From assembly GCF_000759025.1 (NCBI RefSeq), contig NZ_JPOS01000037.1, positions 1-64,000 of the forward strand: a DNA stretch of 64,000 nt, in the 5' to 3' direction. A model generated the notes under the pieces. That model made no database searches. It was not told the DNA's origin and saw only the letters and a program-made list of their open reading frames with translations. Below, piece after piece: positions 53,614 to 62,864 of this stretch (positions are counted from its first letter, which is position 1; each line of letters starts with the position of its first letter). The position numbers were made by a program, and so were the translations under genes. Origin of the DNA: Phaeodactylibacter xiamenensis (GTDB taxonomy: Bacteria; Bacteroidota; Bacteroidia; Chitinophagales; Saprospiraceae).

Positions 53614-53781
53614 ATGTCTGAAGAACAACCTAAAAAACGACGTTTACTGTCCCGATGGGACTGGCTATGGCTCATCATCGTTGCCGCTATCATCCTGTAC
53701 GTACTGGCAGACCGCCTGGGCATGCCCGTGGTCACTAAAACAGAGCAGGAAGAACTGATTGAGCATCCGCATCGGGATTAA
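53614..53781 (+). CDS. 55-residue single-pass membrane protein
   Basis: Starts 7 bases after the TonB receptor stop. Reads MSEEQPKKRRLLSRWDWLW, then a hydrophobic segment IIVAAIILYVLA, then a polar acidic tail ending in EEELIEHPHRD-like sequence (EQEELIEHPHRD). The basic stretch before the helix suggests N-in topology. It lies 19 bases before the trehalase start. Its position in a tight series and its clear topology support a real gene, although such a short frame could also be chance. Function unknown. Confidence 0.6.
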   Translation: MSEEQPKKRRLLSRWDWLWLIIVAAIILYVLADRLGMPVVTKTEQEELIEHPHRD

Positions 53782-53800
53782 ACCTAAACCATCGCTACCT

Positions 53801-55444
53801 ATGAAAAAATCATACCTATTGGCTGCACTAAGCACTTTACTCGCACTGGCCGCCTGCCAAACCGAAGACGCACAAGCTGGTGCCGAACAGAATTCCGCAC
53901 AGCCAGCTGCTGAAGCCCATCCCTTCCTGCCGCCGGCAGAGCGTTGGGGGCAACTGTTTGTCGATGTTCAAATGGCAAAGGTCTTCCCCGATGGAAAAAC
54001 CTTTGTGGACTGTACGCCTAAGCAGCCTGCGGAAGAGATCCTTGCCGCCTATGAAGCGATGAAAGAGGAACCAGAGTTTCATCTAAAGGCTTTTGTACTG
54101 GAGCATTTCGAATTACCAAAGGACTACGCCTCAGGCTTTACCTCAGACCCTTCCCGCAGCCCGGCAGCGCACATCAACGCTCTTTGGCCGGTGCTGACCC
54201 GTGAGCCCGACAACCAAAGCACGATGGGGTCGCTCATCCCGCTGCCCAATGCCTACGTGGTGCCCGGTGGCCGCTTTGGCGAAATTTACTACTGGGACAG
54301 CTACTTCACGATGCTGGGGCTTGAAGTTGCCGGCAAAACCGATATGATCCGCAATATGCTGGACAACTTTGCCTACCTTATTGATACGGTGGGCTTCATT
54401 CCCAATGGCAACCGCGATTATTTTCTGACCCGGTCCCAACCACCTTTCTTTGCCGCTATGGTTGACCTGCTGGCACAGTCTGAACTGGAGTCCACAGATC
54501 AGCAGGCGGTCTACCTGCGTTACCTCCCTCAGCTGGAAAAAGAATATGCTTTCTGGATGAATGGAGAAGAGCAGGTGAGTGCCGAAAACCCGGCCGTGAA
54601 GCATGTTGTCCGTTTGCCGGAAGGCGAAATCCTCAATCGTTACTGGGATGAAGGCGATTATCCCCGGGAGGAGATGCACCGTGATGATATCGAAACCGCC
54701 GAAAAAGCAGAAGACCGCCCTGCAGAGCAAGTCTACCGGGACCTTCGATCTGCCTGCGAATCCGGCTGGGACTTCAGCAGCCGATGGTTTGCTGACCCTG
54801 AGCGCCTGGAGACCGTTCAGACCACGCAGATCATTCCGGTTGACCTGAATGCGCTGCTTTACAACCTGGAGCTCATCCTGTCCAAAGCCAACGCCCTGAA
54901 CGGCATGACGGATCGGGCAGCGCTGTACGAGGAAAAAGCAGATCAGCGCCGCGCCGCTATTCAAAAGTACCTCTGGGATGAGCAGGAAAGCTTCTATCAG
55001 GACTACAATTTTGTGGAGAAAGCCTTCACGGGGCAGCGGTCTCTGGCTGCCGTGTATCCGCTGTTTTTCAACATCGCCTCGCCTCAGCAAGCCGCTTACG
55101 TAGCCGGTGTGCTGGAGCGGGACTTCCTCGCTGACGGTGGGCTCGTTTCCACCCTTACCCACAACGGGCAGCAATGGGATGCCCCCAACGGCTGGGCTCC
55201 CCTGCAGTGGATGAGCATTAAGGGCCTGCGCAACTACGGAGAAGACGAACTGGCGCAGCGCGTACGCGACAACTGGGTCGCCCTGAACGTCAAAGTGTAC
55301 GAAAATACCGGCAAGATGGTGGAAAAATACAATGTGGAAGACATGGGGCTGGAAGCTGGCGGTGGCGAGTACCCGGTACAGGACGGCTTTGGCTGGACCA
55401 ACGGGGTGTTGCTGCGCCTGCTAAGTGAAACAGAAGGGGAGTAA
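53801..55444 (+). CDS. Trehalase (GH37) lipoprotein
   Basis: A 547-residue protein starting at MKKSYLLAALSTLLALAAC, a clear SPII signal, so periplasmic or surface located. Both GH37 signatures are present: PGGRFGEIYYWDSY at residue 155 and QWDAPNGWAP at about residue 458. The catalytic-acid block SACESGWDFSSRW lies near residue 318, with the aspartate intact. It hydrolyses trehalose to two glucose molecules with inversion, so one is released as beta-glucose. The aldose 1-epimerase 20 bases downstream would equilibrate the anomers. Length is close to E. coli TreA. Confidence 0.95.
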   Translation: MKKSYLLAALSTLLALAACQTEDAQAGAEQNSAQPAAEAHPFLPPAERWGQLFVDVQMAKVFPDGKTFVDCTPKQPAEEILAAYEAMKEEPEFHLKAFVLEHFELPKDYASGFTSDPSRSPAAHINALWPVLTREPDNQSTMGSLIPLPNAYVVPGGRFGEIYYWDSYFTMLGLEVAGKTDMIRNMLDNFAYLIDTVGFIPNGNRDYFLTRSQPPFFAAMVDLLAQSELESTDQQAVYLRYLPQLEKEYAFWMNGEEQVSAENPAVKHVVRLPEGEILNRYWDEGDYPREEMHRDDIETAEKAEDRPAEQVYRDLRSACESGWDFSSRWFADPERLETVQTTQIIPVDLNALLYNLELILSKANALNGMTDRAALYEEKADQRRAAIQKYLWDEQESFYQDYNFVEKAFTGQRSLAAVYPLFFNIASPQQAAYVAGVLERDFLADGGLVSTLTHNGQQWDAPNGWAPLQWMSIKGLRNYGEDELAQRVRDNWVALNVKVYENTGKMVEKYNVEDMGLEAGGGEYPVQDGFGWTNGVLLRLLSETEGE

Positions 55445-55463
55445 TCGATAAAAAACAGGAAGC

Positions 55464-56396
55464 ATGTTTCAAATTAAGACCGAAGCCTTTGGGGAATACG
55501 AAGCGTACCTGCTTTCGGATACTACCGGAGCTCATCAGCTCAAGCTAGTACCGGCATTTGGTGCCTGTGTGATTGACCTGCAACTGAATGGGCAGGCGGT
55601 GCTGGACACCTACAAAACGCCCCGTGAGATGGATATCAACCGCTGGGCAAAAAATGTACTGCTTTACCCTTTTCCAAACCGCCTCAAAAACGGGCAGTAC
55701 GAATGGGACGGGCAGGCCTATGCGTTTCCGGTCAATGATGTGCCCACTGACAACGCGCTGCATGGCTTCGGTACCGAGCAGGAGATGGAAGTGGCGGGCT
55801 CAGAAGCTACAGCAGATTATGCTCAGGTCCGTTGCCGGTTTGACTATGACGGGGCATTGGAATACTACCCTTTCCCTTTCCGGTTTGAAGCCGCTTTCAC
55901 TCTTCGGTTCGGCGCTCTGGAAGTGGAGTTATCTGTAGAAAATACAGGCGCTTCTGCATTGCCCTTCGGCATGGGGTGGCACCCTTACTTCCGGCTTTCG
56001 GATGACCTCGCCAATCATCACCTGCACCTTCCTCCCTGTGAAATGATTGGTGTGAATGCGGCAATGATCCCCACGGGCAAACGCTACGAATACACCACTT
56101 TCTCGCAACCCCGGCGTATCGGCAGCGAAGTGCTGGATAACTGCTTCGCCCTGCAGCAGCAGGAAGGGCGTATTGAAATTGTCCTTACGCATGCCGATCA
56201 GGAGCTCCGTTACTGGCAGGAGGTGGGGGAGAGCGGGTTCCCTTACGTTCAGCTTTTCACGCCTCCACACCGTACCTGCCTGGCCATAGAGCCTATGACC
56301 TGCAATATTGATGCTTTCAATAACCGGGAAGGACTGATACGTGTCGAATCAGGGGAGCGCCGTGCTGCGGTATTCGGGGTAGATAAAAACGGGTAG
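55464..56396 (+). CDS. Aldose 1-epimerase family protein
   Basis: A 310-residue protein without signal peptide. Family signs: LVPAFGACVIDLQLNGQAVLD, LYPFPNRLKNGQYEWDGQAY, DNALHGFGTEQEM (first catalytic His), ALPFGMGWHPYFRL (second His), and the late RTCLAIEPMTCNIDAFNN with the general-base Glu. Mutarotases interconvert alpha- and beta-aldoses. Placed directly after trehalase, it most likely acts on the glucose released there, though being cytoplasmic it would act after uptake. The stop is followed by an AT-rich spacer and an unrelated Rpn gene. Confidence 0.9.
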   Translation: MFQIKTEAFGEYEAYLLSDTTGAHQLKLVPAFGACVIDLQLNGQAVLDTYKTPREMDINRWAKNVLLYPFPNRLKNGQYEWDGQAYAFPVNDVPTDNALHGFGTEQEMEVAGSEATADYAQVRCRFDYDGALEYYPFPFRFEAAFTLRFGALEVELSVENTGASALPFGMGWHPYFRLSDDLANHHLHLPPCEMIGVNAAMIPTGKRYEYTTFSQPRRIGSEVLDNCFALQQQEGRIEIVLTHADQELRYWQEVGESGFPYVQLFTPPHRTCLAIEPMTCNIDAFNNREGLIRVESGERRAAVFGVDKNG

Positions 56397-56465
56397 TGTT
56401 GTTTTTGTTTTTTATGGATGTTTTTAAAAGTATTTTGTATATTTATGGGCGTACGCACACTCTGT

Positions 56466-57527
56466 ATGATTATGCCCTCAAAACCAAAAATACACCAGCC
56501 CGACGACCGTTTTTTTAAGTCGGTCATGAGCGACCCTGAAGTGGTCAAAGCTTATCTTCAGCACTTCTATCCGGAAATTGCCGGTATAGCGGACTTCAGT
56601 ACGCTTCAGCAGCAGAATACGCAGTCTATGCGCCCCAATTTAAAGCTGTTCAGCGCTGATGTCGTGTACCGGTGCCGGTTGAAGGGTGGAAGTGGGGAAC
56701 ACTTTCATTTCTGCTTGCTGTTCGAGCACAAATCAGAGCCGGACGAGCATGTGGCGGTACAAATAGGGCTGTATATTTTTCTGCTGCTGCGTGAGCAAAT
56801 TAAGGCCAGTAAACAGCCATTGGAGCCTGTGCTGCCCCTGCTGTTTTACAATGGGAAAGCAACCTGGCAACCCAAGCGCATCAGAGAAATCTTCAAGGTG
56901 CATCCCAGCTATGAAGTCCTGAAACCCTATCTGCCGGATTTTCGTTTTTTATTTGAAGATGCGCACCGATTACCCCCGGAAGAATTGCTAAAGCTGGATC
57001 TTAGCTACTTCCGCTCCACGGTACTGTCGATGGCGCTGCGGCATAAGCCGGACTTGATCTTTGAGTATATAGAGGTTATCTTTGAAGGGGCAGAAGACAG
57101 CGATCAGGTGCTTTCCATCATTACGTATATCCTGGGCGTAGCCGAGCGGTCTCCAAAGAGATTCCTGGAGGAACTGGAAAACACCGAATTCACGACAAAA
57201 CCGAATGTGATGAGTACATTAGAACAACTTTTGGAAATGGGCCGGGAGGAAGGTAGAGAGGAAGGGCTGGATAAAGGCATGTACAAAAAGAGCATCTTCA
57301 ACCTCCTCAAAACCGCTGTGCACTTCCCAGACTGGCCCGCTAAAAAATTAGCAGACTTCACAGAGCTGAGCATGGAGGTTGTTGCTACCTTCCTGTCTGT
57401 CAAATCGCAAGGGGATTCGGCAGTACTGAGCAGGTACGTCCGTCAGGATTTGCTTGCCAACATCCCACTGAGCGCGGAAGATGAGGAAAAGCTGGACCGG
57501 CTTGTTGTACAGTTGGCGGGTGGATAA
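56466..57527 (+). CDS. Rpn family recombination-promoting nuclease (PD-(D/E)XK, Transposase_31 type)
   Basis: A 353-residue protein starting at MIMPSKPKIHQPDDRFFKSVMSDPE (ATG 56466; 56472 also possible). The hallmark opening HxPDDxFFKxVM is followed by the nuclease core: LFSADVVYRCRL (Asp) and CLLFEHKSEPDEHVAVQIGLYIF (Glu-x-Lys). The C-terminus has the family's helical end with GREEGREEGLDKG and a winged-like tail. In E. coli, RpnA is a calcium-stimulated DNA endonuclease that promotes RecA-independent recombination. Genes of this family are often in many copies. Short palindromic repeats lie directly downstream. Confidence 0.9.
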   Translation: MIMPSKPKIHQPDDRFFKSVMSDPEVVKAYLQHFYPEIAGIADFSTLQQQNTQSMRPNLKLFSADVVYRCRLKGGSGEHFHFCLLFEHKSEPDEHVAVQIGLYIFLLLREQIKASKQPLEPVLPLLFYNGKATWQPKRIREIFKVHPSYEVLKPYLPDFRFLFEDAHRLPPEELLKLDLSYFRSTVLSMALRHKPDLIFEYIEVIFEGAEDSDQVLSIITYILGVAERSPKRFLEELENTEFTTKPNVMSTLEQLLEMGREEGREEGLDKGMYKKSIFNLLKTAVHFPDWPAKKLADFTELSMEVVATFLSVKSQGDSAVLSRYVRQDLLANIPLSAEDEEKLDRLVVQLAGG

Positions 57528-58163
57528 AGCCATGAAGAAAAGCTCTGCCAATACATCTTCAGTACCCAATCTTATAGCACAACCTATAGCGCCTCCTCCG
57601 GAGTCTGGCGCAGACACCTTCAGCTACTCAAAGGAAGTGTAGCCTGCCTAATGAGCCGGACAAAACGGTCAAACGACTTCGTAGAAGTCACATCCTAATC
57701 TCTCAGGAACCCCAATGCAGCCCGACTTCGTAGAAGTCGCATGTACAACCCAGCCAGAACCAACGCTCCACCTACCCCCACCCAAGCCCCAAAAACAACA
57801 ACAATGTTTTCACGCTGCAACCTTGACATTACCACAGCCAAGTCGTATATTACCAATCAATTGCACGAATCACTGCGCGCAGTAACATAAAAACCGGCGC
57901 TCCCTGTGTGACCGCCACACGTACTTGAACAAAAAACATAACCGCCCTGCTAAAGCCTTGAGCTATAGCAGTACCATTAGTATTGGCATTAAACAGGCAT
58001 GCCCGAACAGCCGCCCAGCCGGCAGTTGAAGGCACCGCCCGTCCTATCCCCGCCGGGCGCTTCCGGCAGCGCAACTGGCTACAGCGCCGTGAGACGGGGA
58101 TGCCCAAAGGGCGGGGGTGGATCTAAGTCAATTTCTATTTTTTCACACATAAAACCTTCACCT
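57528..58163. other. Gene-less region with palindromic repeats
   Basis: I see no complete gene. Two REP-like palindromes lie at 57674-57739. A plus-strand frame near 58050-58122 reads GRFRQRNWLQRRETGMPKG and ends in a stop; it looks like the C-terminal scrap of some protein but I cannot name it. Upstream of 58164 the sequence is AT-rich (CTATTTTTTCACACATAAAA), consistent with a leader for the lipoprotein gene. Confidence 0.4.
57674..57739. repeat. Pair of REP-like palindromes CGACTTCGTAGAAGTC(G)
   Basis: CGACTTCGTAGAAGTC (57674-57689) and CGACTTCGTAGAAGTCG (57723-57739), each a GACTTC/GAAGTC hairpin with a three-base loop, in the same orientation 49 bases apart. A looser relative (TTCGAC...GTCGAA) lies near 34188-34213. 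These look like dispersed extragenic palindromes. Confidence 0.6.
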
Positions 58164-58715
58164 ATGAAAAACAAATTCCTACTCCTCACCTGGCTGCTCG
58201 CCGTACCCCTGCTGTGGGTCGGGTGCGATAAGCCACTCTTTAAGCCCGACAGAGGTTCCATCGCACAGCCCAATGAGCTACCGCCCATCACCACGACCGG
58301 GGAGGGCAACTTCGCCTGCAAAATCAATGGGGTGAACTGGCAGCGCTGTGGGGGCGGGTTCCTTCAGAGTAGTATACTTGGAAACTGGTCTCCGAATTAT
58401 AAGATTTTTCAGATTTCTGGGATGAGACGAAGCTGTGAGGGCTTTGATGATTCGGTTTATATCGCTGCGTATGTAGATAGTGTAGGTAGATATAGCTTGC
58501 ACGATGCATTCTATAACGATCGAAATCATCCTTGTCAAGAGTCAAGTGACCCTTCACGTCTGTTGGAAGGTGCTGACAACTGGGTAGAAATTCTCAACCT
58601 GGACACTGAAGAATTTATCGTCTCTGGCACCTTTCAGTGCACAGTGGTCGATGATAACTGCGGCGACACGATTTACATCACCGATGGCCGATTCGACTAC
58701 GACTGGGCCAATTAA
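58164..58715 (+). CDS. Lipoprotein, DUF6252-like
   Basis: A 183-residue lipoprotein starting at MKNKFLLLTWLLAVPLLWVGC. The mature region begins DKPLFKPDRG and then carries ELPPITTTGEGNFACKINGVNW, close to the TGxNxFxCxxNGxxW pattern I associate with DUF6252 lipoproteins of Bacteroidota. It ends with FIVSGTFQC...YITDGRFDYDW, a beta-rich closing motif. Four cysteines besides the lipobox suggest disulfides in an exported protein. 24 bases before the large esterase gene on the same strand, so likely an operon. Role unknown. Confidence 0.78.
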   Translation: MKNKFLLLTWLLAVPLLWVGCDKPLFKPDRGSIAQPNELPPITTTGEGNFACKINGVNWQRCGGGFLQSSILGNWSPNYKIFQISGMRRSCEGFDDSVYIAAYVDSVGRYSLHDAFYNDRNHPCQESSDPSRLLEGADNWVEILNLDTEEFIVSGTFQCTVVDDNCGDTIYITDGRFDYDWAN

Positions 58716-58739
58716 TTAACCTATTTTAACCTTTATCAA

Positions 58740-61700
58740 ATGCGACTATACTCGGAACGGAGAGGTTTGGGCCTAAGGCACAAACCCGACGCACGCGTAT
58801 ATGCCGACACGAAGTCATGTTTGGAACCAAATTACTTCGTCGTCGGTATAACCGCTATTTTCAGAAACCTGCTGCTTGGAGTATTCATCCTGGCAGCGCC
58901 TGCGCTCTGCGCGCAACAGACCATAGATACGTCCCCCCCCCCGGATATTACACGCCGGACTGGGTCTTTGCTAACCTCGATTTAAGTGGGTTGTCTACCG
59001 GCTTGCTGCAAGAACACGGCACGCCCTTCACGCGCCTCAGCGCCTTCAATGGCGACCCGGACAGCACCACCATCTCCACGCCCCTCCGCTGCCGCCTCGT
59101 GCAGGCCACTTTGCTCAGCGCCACCGTCAATGCCAATGCGCAGGTGGATACGGCCGCGCTTCCTGCGGAGTCTGGCTCTGATACCTTCGATTACCAAATT
59201 CTGCTCTACGCTTACCATAAACTTAAACCGGATGCGGTCAGCCAAAACCTCATCAGTATCACCAATAATCAGCTGGTAGATATTTCCGGGCCTCAGGATT
59301 CGCCTTACAAGCGGGAGTTTGCCATTGCGGCTGCTCCGTGGCGCAAGAAGGCGCTGACGGCCGGGCAGGTTTATGCATTCAGCCCCACCGTGGCGACCAA
59401 TATTCCGGCACAGTTTGTAACGGGGTACGAAATCAATACGGGGCAGGGGTTCACCGCTGTTGCACCGGGCAGTGTATACACCTTTACGGCATCATCGGGC
59501 AGCGAAATGGATTTTGAAGCCCGGGTAACGCTGACCAATGGTAAGGTACTGCTCAGCCGGAGCAAAATGGCGGTAGTGCCGGATATCGGACCGGTTTCTC
59601 CGATTGATCCGGTTGATTATTGCGCAGCAGAAGAGTTTACCATTGATCTTGGATCTACAGAGCCTGCCTGGGATGATGAAACCGATCGGCTGTTTGTTCA
59701 AACCTCCTGTTGCGATGACATCATCCGTCGGCCCTTATTAATTATAGGCGGCTTTGAAACGCCCACTTTATTCGATCCGGATATCGAGGATAATAAGGTG
59801 GATGGGCATCCTTTCTTTATTGATAATGATTTTGACTTTATTATTCAACGATTAAGAGATGCTCAGACACCAACCGGAAACCGAGTAATTCAAGACCTAC
59901 TCAACGACGGCTACGACCTCATTTTCCTGGACTTTGACGATGAGACTAAACCTCTGGAGCAAAATGCCCAAGTGGTCAAGCAAGCCATCCGGGAAATCAA
60001 TGACCGCAAGGTTACCGATGAGCCATTGGTGATTGCTGGCCTAAGCATGGGCGGAGTAGTGGGCAAGCTGGCCCTGCTGGAGATGGAGCGCGATGGGGAA
60101 ACCCATGATGCCCGTTTGTTCGTCAGTGTGGATTCCCCACTGCGGGGGGCGAATATCCCGCTTGGGTTGCAGCATATGGTCCATCACCTGAATGGTTTAA
60201 AGGTGCATGTTGTCCCGGGCGTTGCAAGTATCTCACTAGGCACGTTAGTGCCAGACCTTTCTGGGGCTGCTTTTACTCTAAAACGCCCTTCGGTTCGTCA
60301 GTTGTTGACCTACCATAGTGAAGAGGACCTGCTGTTCAATAACTCCTACCGGAGTTTCTATGATTACTTCACGAGCCTGGGCAAACTGCAGCAATGCGAG
60401 CATTTGGCGATAGCCGCTGGCTCTCAGATAGGCATTGGGCAGGGCTTTAATCCGCATGATAAACTTGTCTCTCTGGCAGGGACTTCAGGTCAGCTTCTGA
60501 CCCAGTTTTCTAATTTGGGCAGTGGCTGGAGCCTTCCAATTGATATTGCCAGCAATCTTTTTCTTGGCACAGGTGGATATTTGGACTTTGATGTTTGGTC
60601 CTTGCCAGATATGCCCTCGTCTCCAAAGTTTATCTACCGCAACGTGACAGTTGTACGTGTGTTTACTATTCCCGTAGTATTCGACATCGTAAAAGTCCGA
60701 GTTTCGGGCACCCAGCCTTTCGATAGTGCTCCGGCAGGACGTTCCGCTCTGGTTGATGATGAAGGCGGGGCATTGCCAGGCCTGCTTCAGCCCAATTTTG
60801 GCTTTATTCCAACCATAAGCGCTTTAGAAGTGGGGCCCTATCAGTCTTTAGCAGGGCCACTGAGCGACCCCTTCCAGCCTATCAATGATAACAACGCGGT
60901 GCTGGCCTTGTCACAAACCACGATGGACTACATGGTGGCTACTATTGATCCGGTAGTAGAGTTTGCAAACCTTGACCATGAAAACCCTTTTAGCCCTGAA
61001 AACACCGGCATGCTGCTCTCCGTAGCTTCCAATGGGGCAGTAACCCCTGCCACGCTCGACAACCGTACCTTCAACCACGGGGACAGCCCGGAGGTCTATG
61101 ATTACGCCAACCCTCCTATGCCTTTCCCGGTATATCGCACAGAGCCCATTATCGATGAAGATACCGACATCATCAACGGCGGGCAACTCTGGGTCAACCG
61201 GGCCGGGCGAATCGGCTTTACGGATATAGCAGCCAATCTCAATAACGATGAAGTCAGTGATTTTGAGGTCTTCATCCGCAGCAGCTTCTGCGAGGGCGAC
61301 CCCACCACCCTCACCATCGCCCCCACCGCCCGTATGGAGCTCGGCCAATGGGACGCCGCCGCCGGCATCACCAACACCGCCCAGGTCTACGTGCAGGCAG
61401 ACGCGACGGTCTCCATTCAAGCCCAGGGCGAGCTGTACATCAATAAAGACTCCCGGTTTATCGTACAGGAAGGGGGCTACACCGAGGTACTCTCCGATGG
61501 GCTGCTCAGCGCAGGCTTTGGCGGGCAGGTCCGCATCGAAAAAGGGGGCGAAGCCCGCATTGGCAGTGGGGGCATTTTGCGCGTCAGCCAGGATTCCAAG
61601 TGCGTGGTGGAAGACGGCGGCAAGCTGGTACTGGAGCCGGGCGCTATCGTGCAGCTTTGGGACGGGGACGACCCCTTCGGGCGTGCTGTGCTCGAAGTGC

Positions 61701-62790
61701 AGGGCGAGCTGGAGGTACAGGGCAGCATCGACTTCAGCGGTAATGGCTTCTTTGACTTTTTCCAGAGCCATATTCTCAGCCTTACGGGCGGTATTTTCCG
61801 CATCGAAGGGCGGGGCATCGGCAAGCGCTTCCTGCGCCTGCGCAACAATACGACCCTTAATATTGGAGACAATACCGTAGAGCTGCTGGAAGGCCTGGCG
61901 GAATACGGGAATTATGCCAAAATCTCCGTAGGTCAGGGCGAAGCCTTTATCTCCAACATAGAGCTGAAGACCGGCGGGCAGACGGCGGTGGGCCTGCTGG
62001 CTGACGGGGCGACTAAAATCCGTTTTGTATACAACGAAGCCTACGGGTTTGCCAATGCTGTGGAGGCTTACCATACCTACCCAGCCAATGCGCTGGACTT
62101 CCTGTTCTTCCAGAGCGGCTTTTCTGATAACCGGAATTCTATCTGGCTCTCATACGGCAGCAATGCGCGGGTTTGGGACTGCCATTTCAATGGCACCGGC
62201 ACCGGTGTGAATGCGATGCTGCTCGACGAGCTGCAGTCTGTGCGGGTAGACGCAAGTGTCATTGAAAACTACAATGTGCCAACGGAGCCTGAATATATGA
62301 CCTGGGGCGCCGTCCACGTCTCCAACGTAGGCGAGTACATCATGAGCGGGGGCGAGCTGTCCAATAATGACGTGGGCTTGTACTGCCCGCCAGGCAAGTA
62401 TGTTAATGTCACCCTGCGCGGGCAGGCTGAAGTGGCGGATAATGATTTCTATGGGCTCCATATCGTGGAGGGCAACCGGGAAGGCAGCAACTATGGGCTG
62501 GTCACGATGGACTGCGCCAAGCTGCTCAATAACGGGCTGGCCGGCATAAAAGGCAGCCCTCCGCCTTCCCCAACCCGGCACAGGACGAAGTGGCGGTAGA
62601 GTGGAGCCCGGGCGCCCAATTCTCTCTGCGCGCCATTAATGCAGCCGGGCAGGAGGTATGGTCAGGCCTGCTGCCGTCCGGCACCAACCGCTTGCCGGTC
62701 GACAGCTGGGCAGAGGGCTGGTACTTCCTGCACTTCACTACCGCAGACGGGCAGCGCGCCCATCAGCTCAAAGTGATGGTACAGCGGTAA
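58740..62790 (+). pseudogene. Large T9SS esterase/beta-helix protein interrupted by two frameshifts
   Basis: Three frames add up to one protein. From ATG 58740 a Sec signal peptide (IFRNLLLGVFILAAPALCAQ) is read, but after TIDTSPPPD it hits a stop at 58984. The body (YVPPPGYYTPDWVFANLDL onward) is in another frame from 58930 to 62599; it contains an alpha/beta-hydrolase nucleophile elbow (VIAGLSMGGVVGKLALLEME near base 60030) and a long right-handed beta-helix (GELYINKDSRFIVQEGG and similar turns, bases 61370-62560). From about 62551 a third frame continues as AFPNPAQDEVAVEW...GWYFLHFTTADGQRAHQLKVMVQR, a T9SS sorting domain. The breaks are at a C10 tract (58933-58942) and near an A4 run (62547-62551). 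One extra base at each restores a single frame. Confidence 0.8.
58933..58942 (+). repeat. C10 homopolymer tract at signal-peptide junction
   Basis: Ten consecutive C in the first part of the esterase gene, just after the signal peptide cleavage region. With ten C the signal peptide is out of frame with the body; with eleven (or eight) it is in frame as TSPPPGYYTPDW. Tracts of this kind are prone to slippage. Confidence 0.85.
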
Positions 62791-62864
62791 GGCATGAAGA
62801 GGAATAAGGCTTTATGGACAAGCTCTGGCGGTGTTGGCTGCCGGGGCTTGTCTGTTTTCCTTCA

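Noticed and set aside
57850-58107. 85-codon minus-strand frame
   Set aside because: Low-complexity Ala/Arg-rich translation with no recognisable family, overlapping the leader of the lipoprotein gene.
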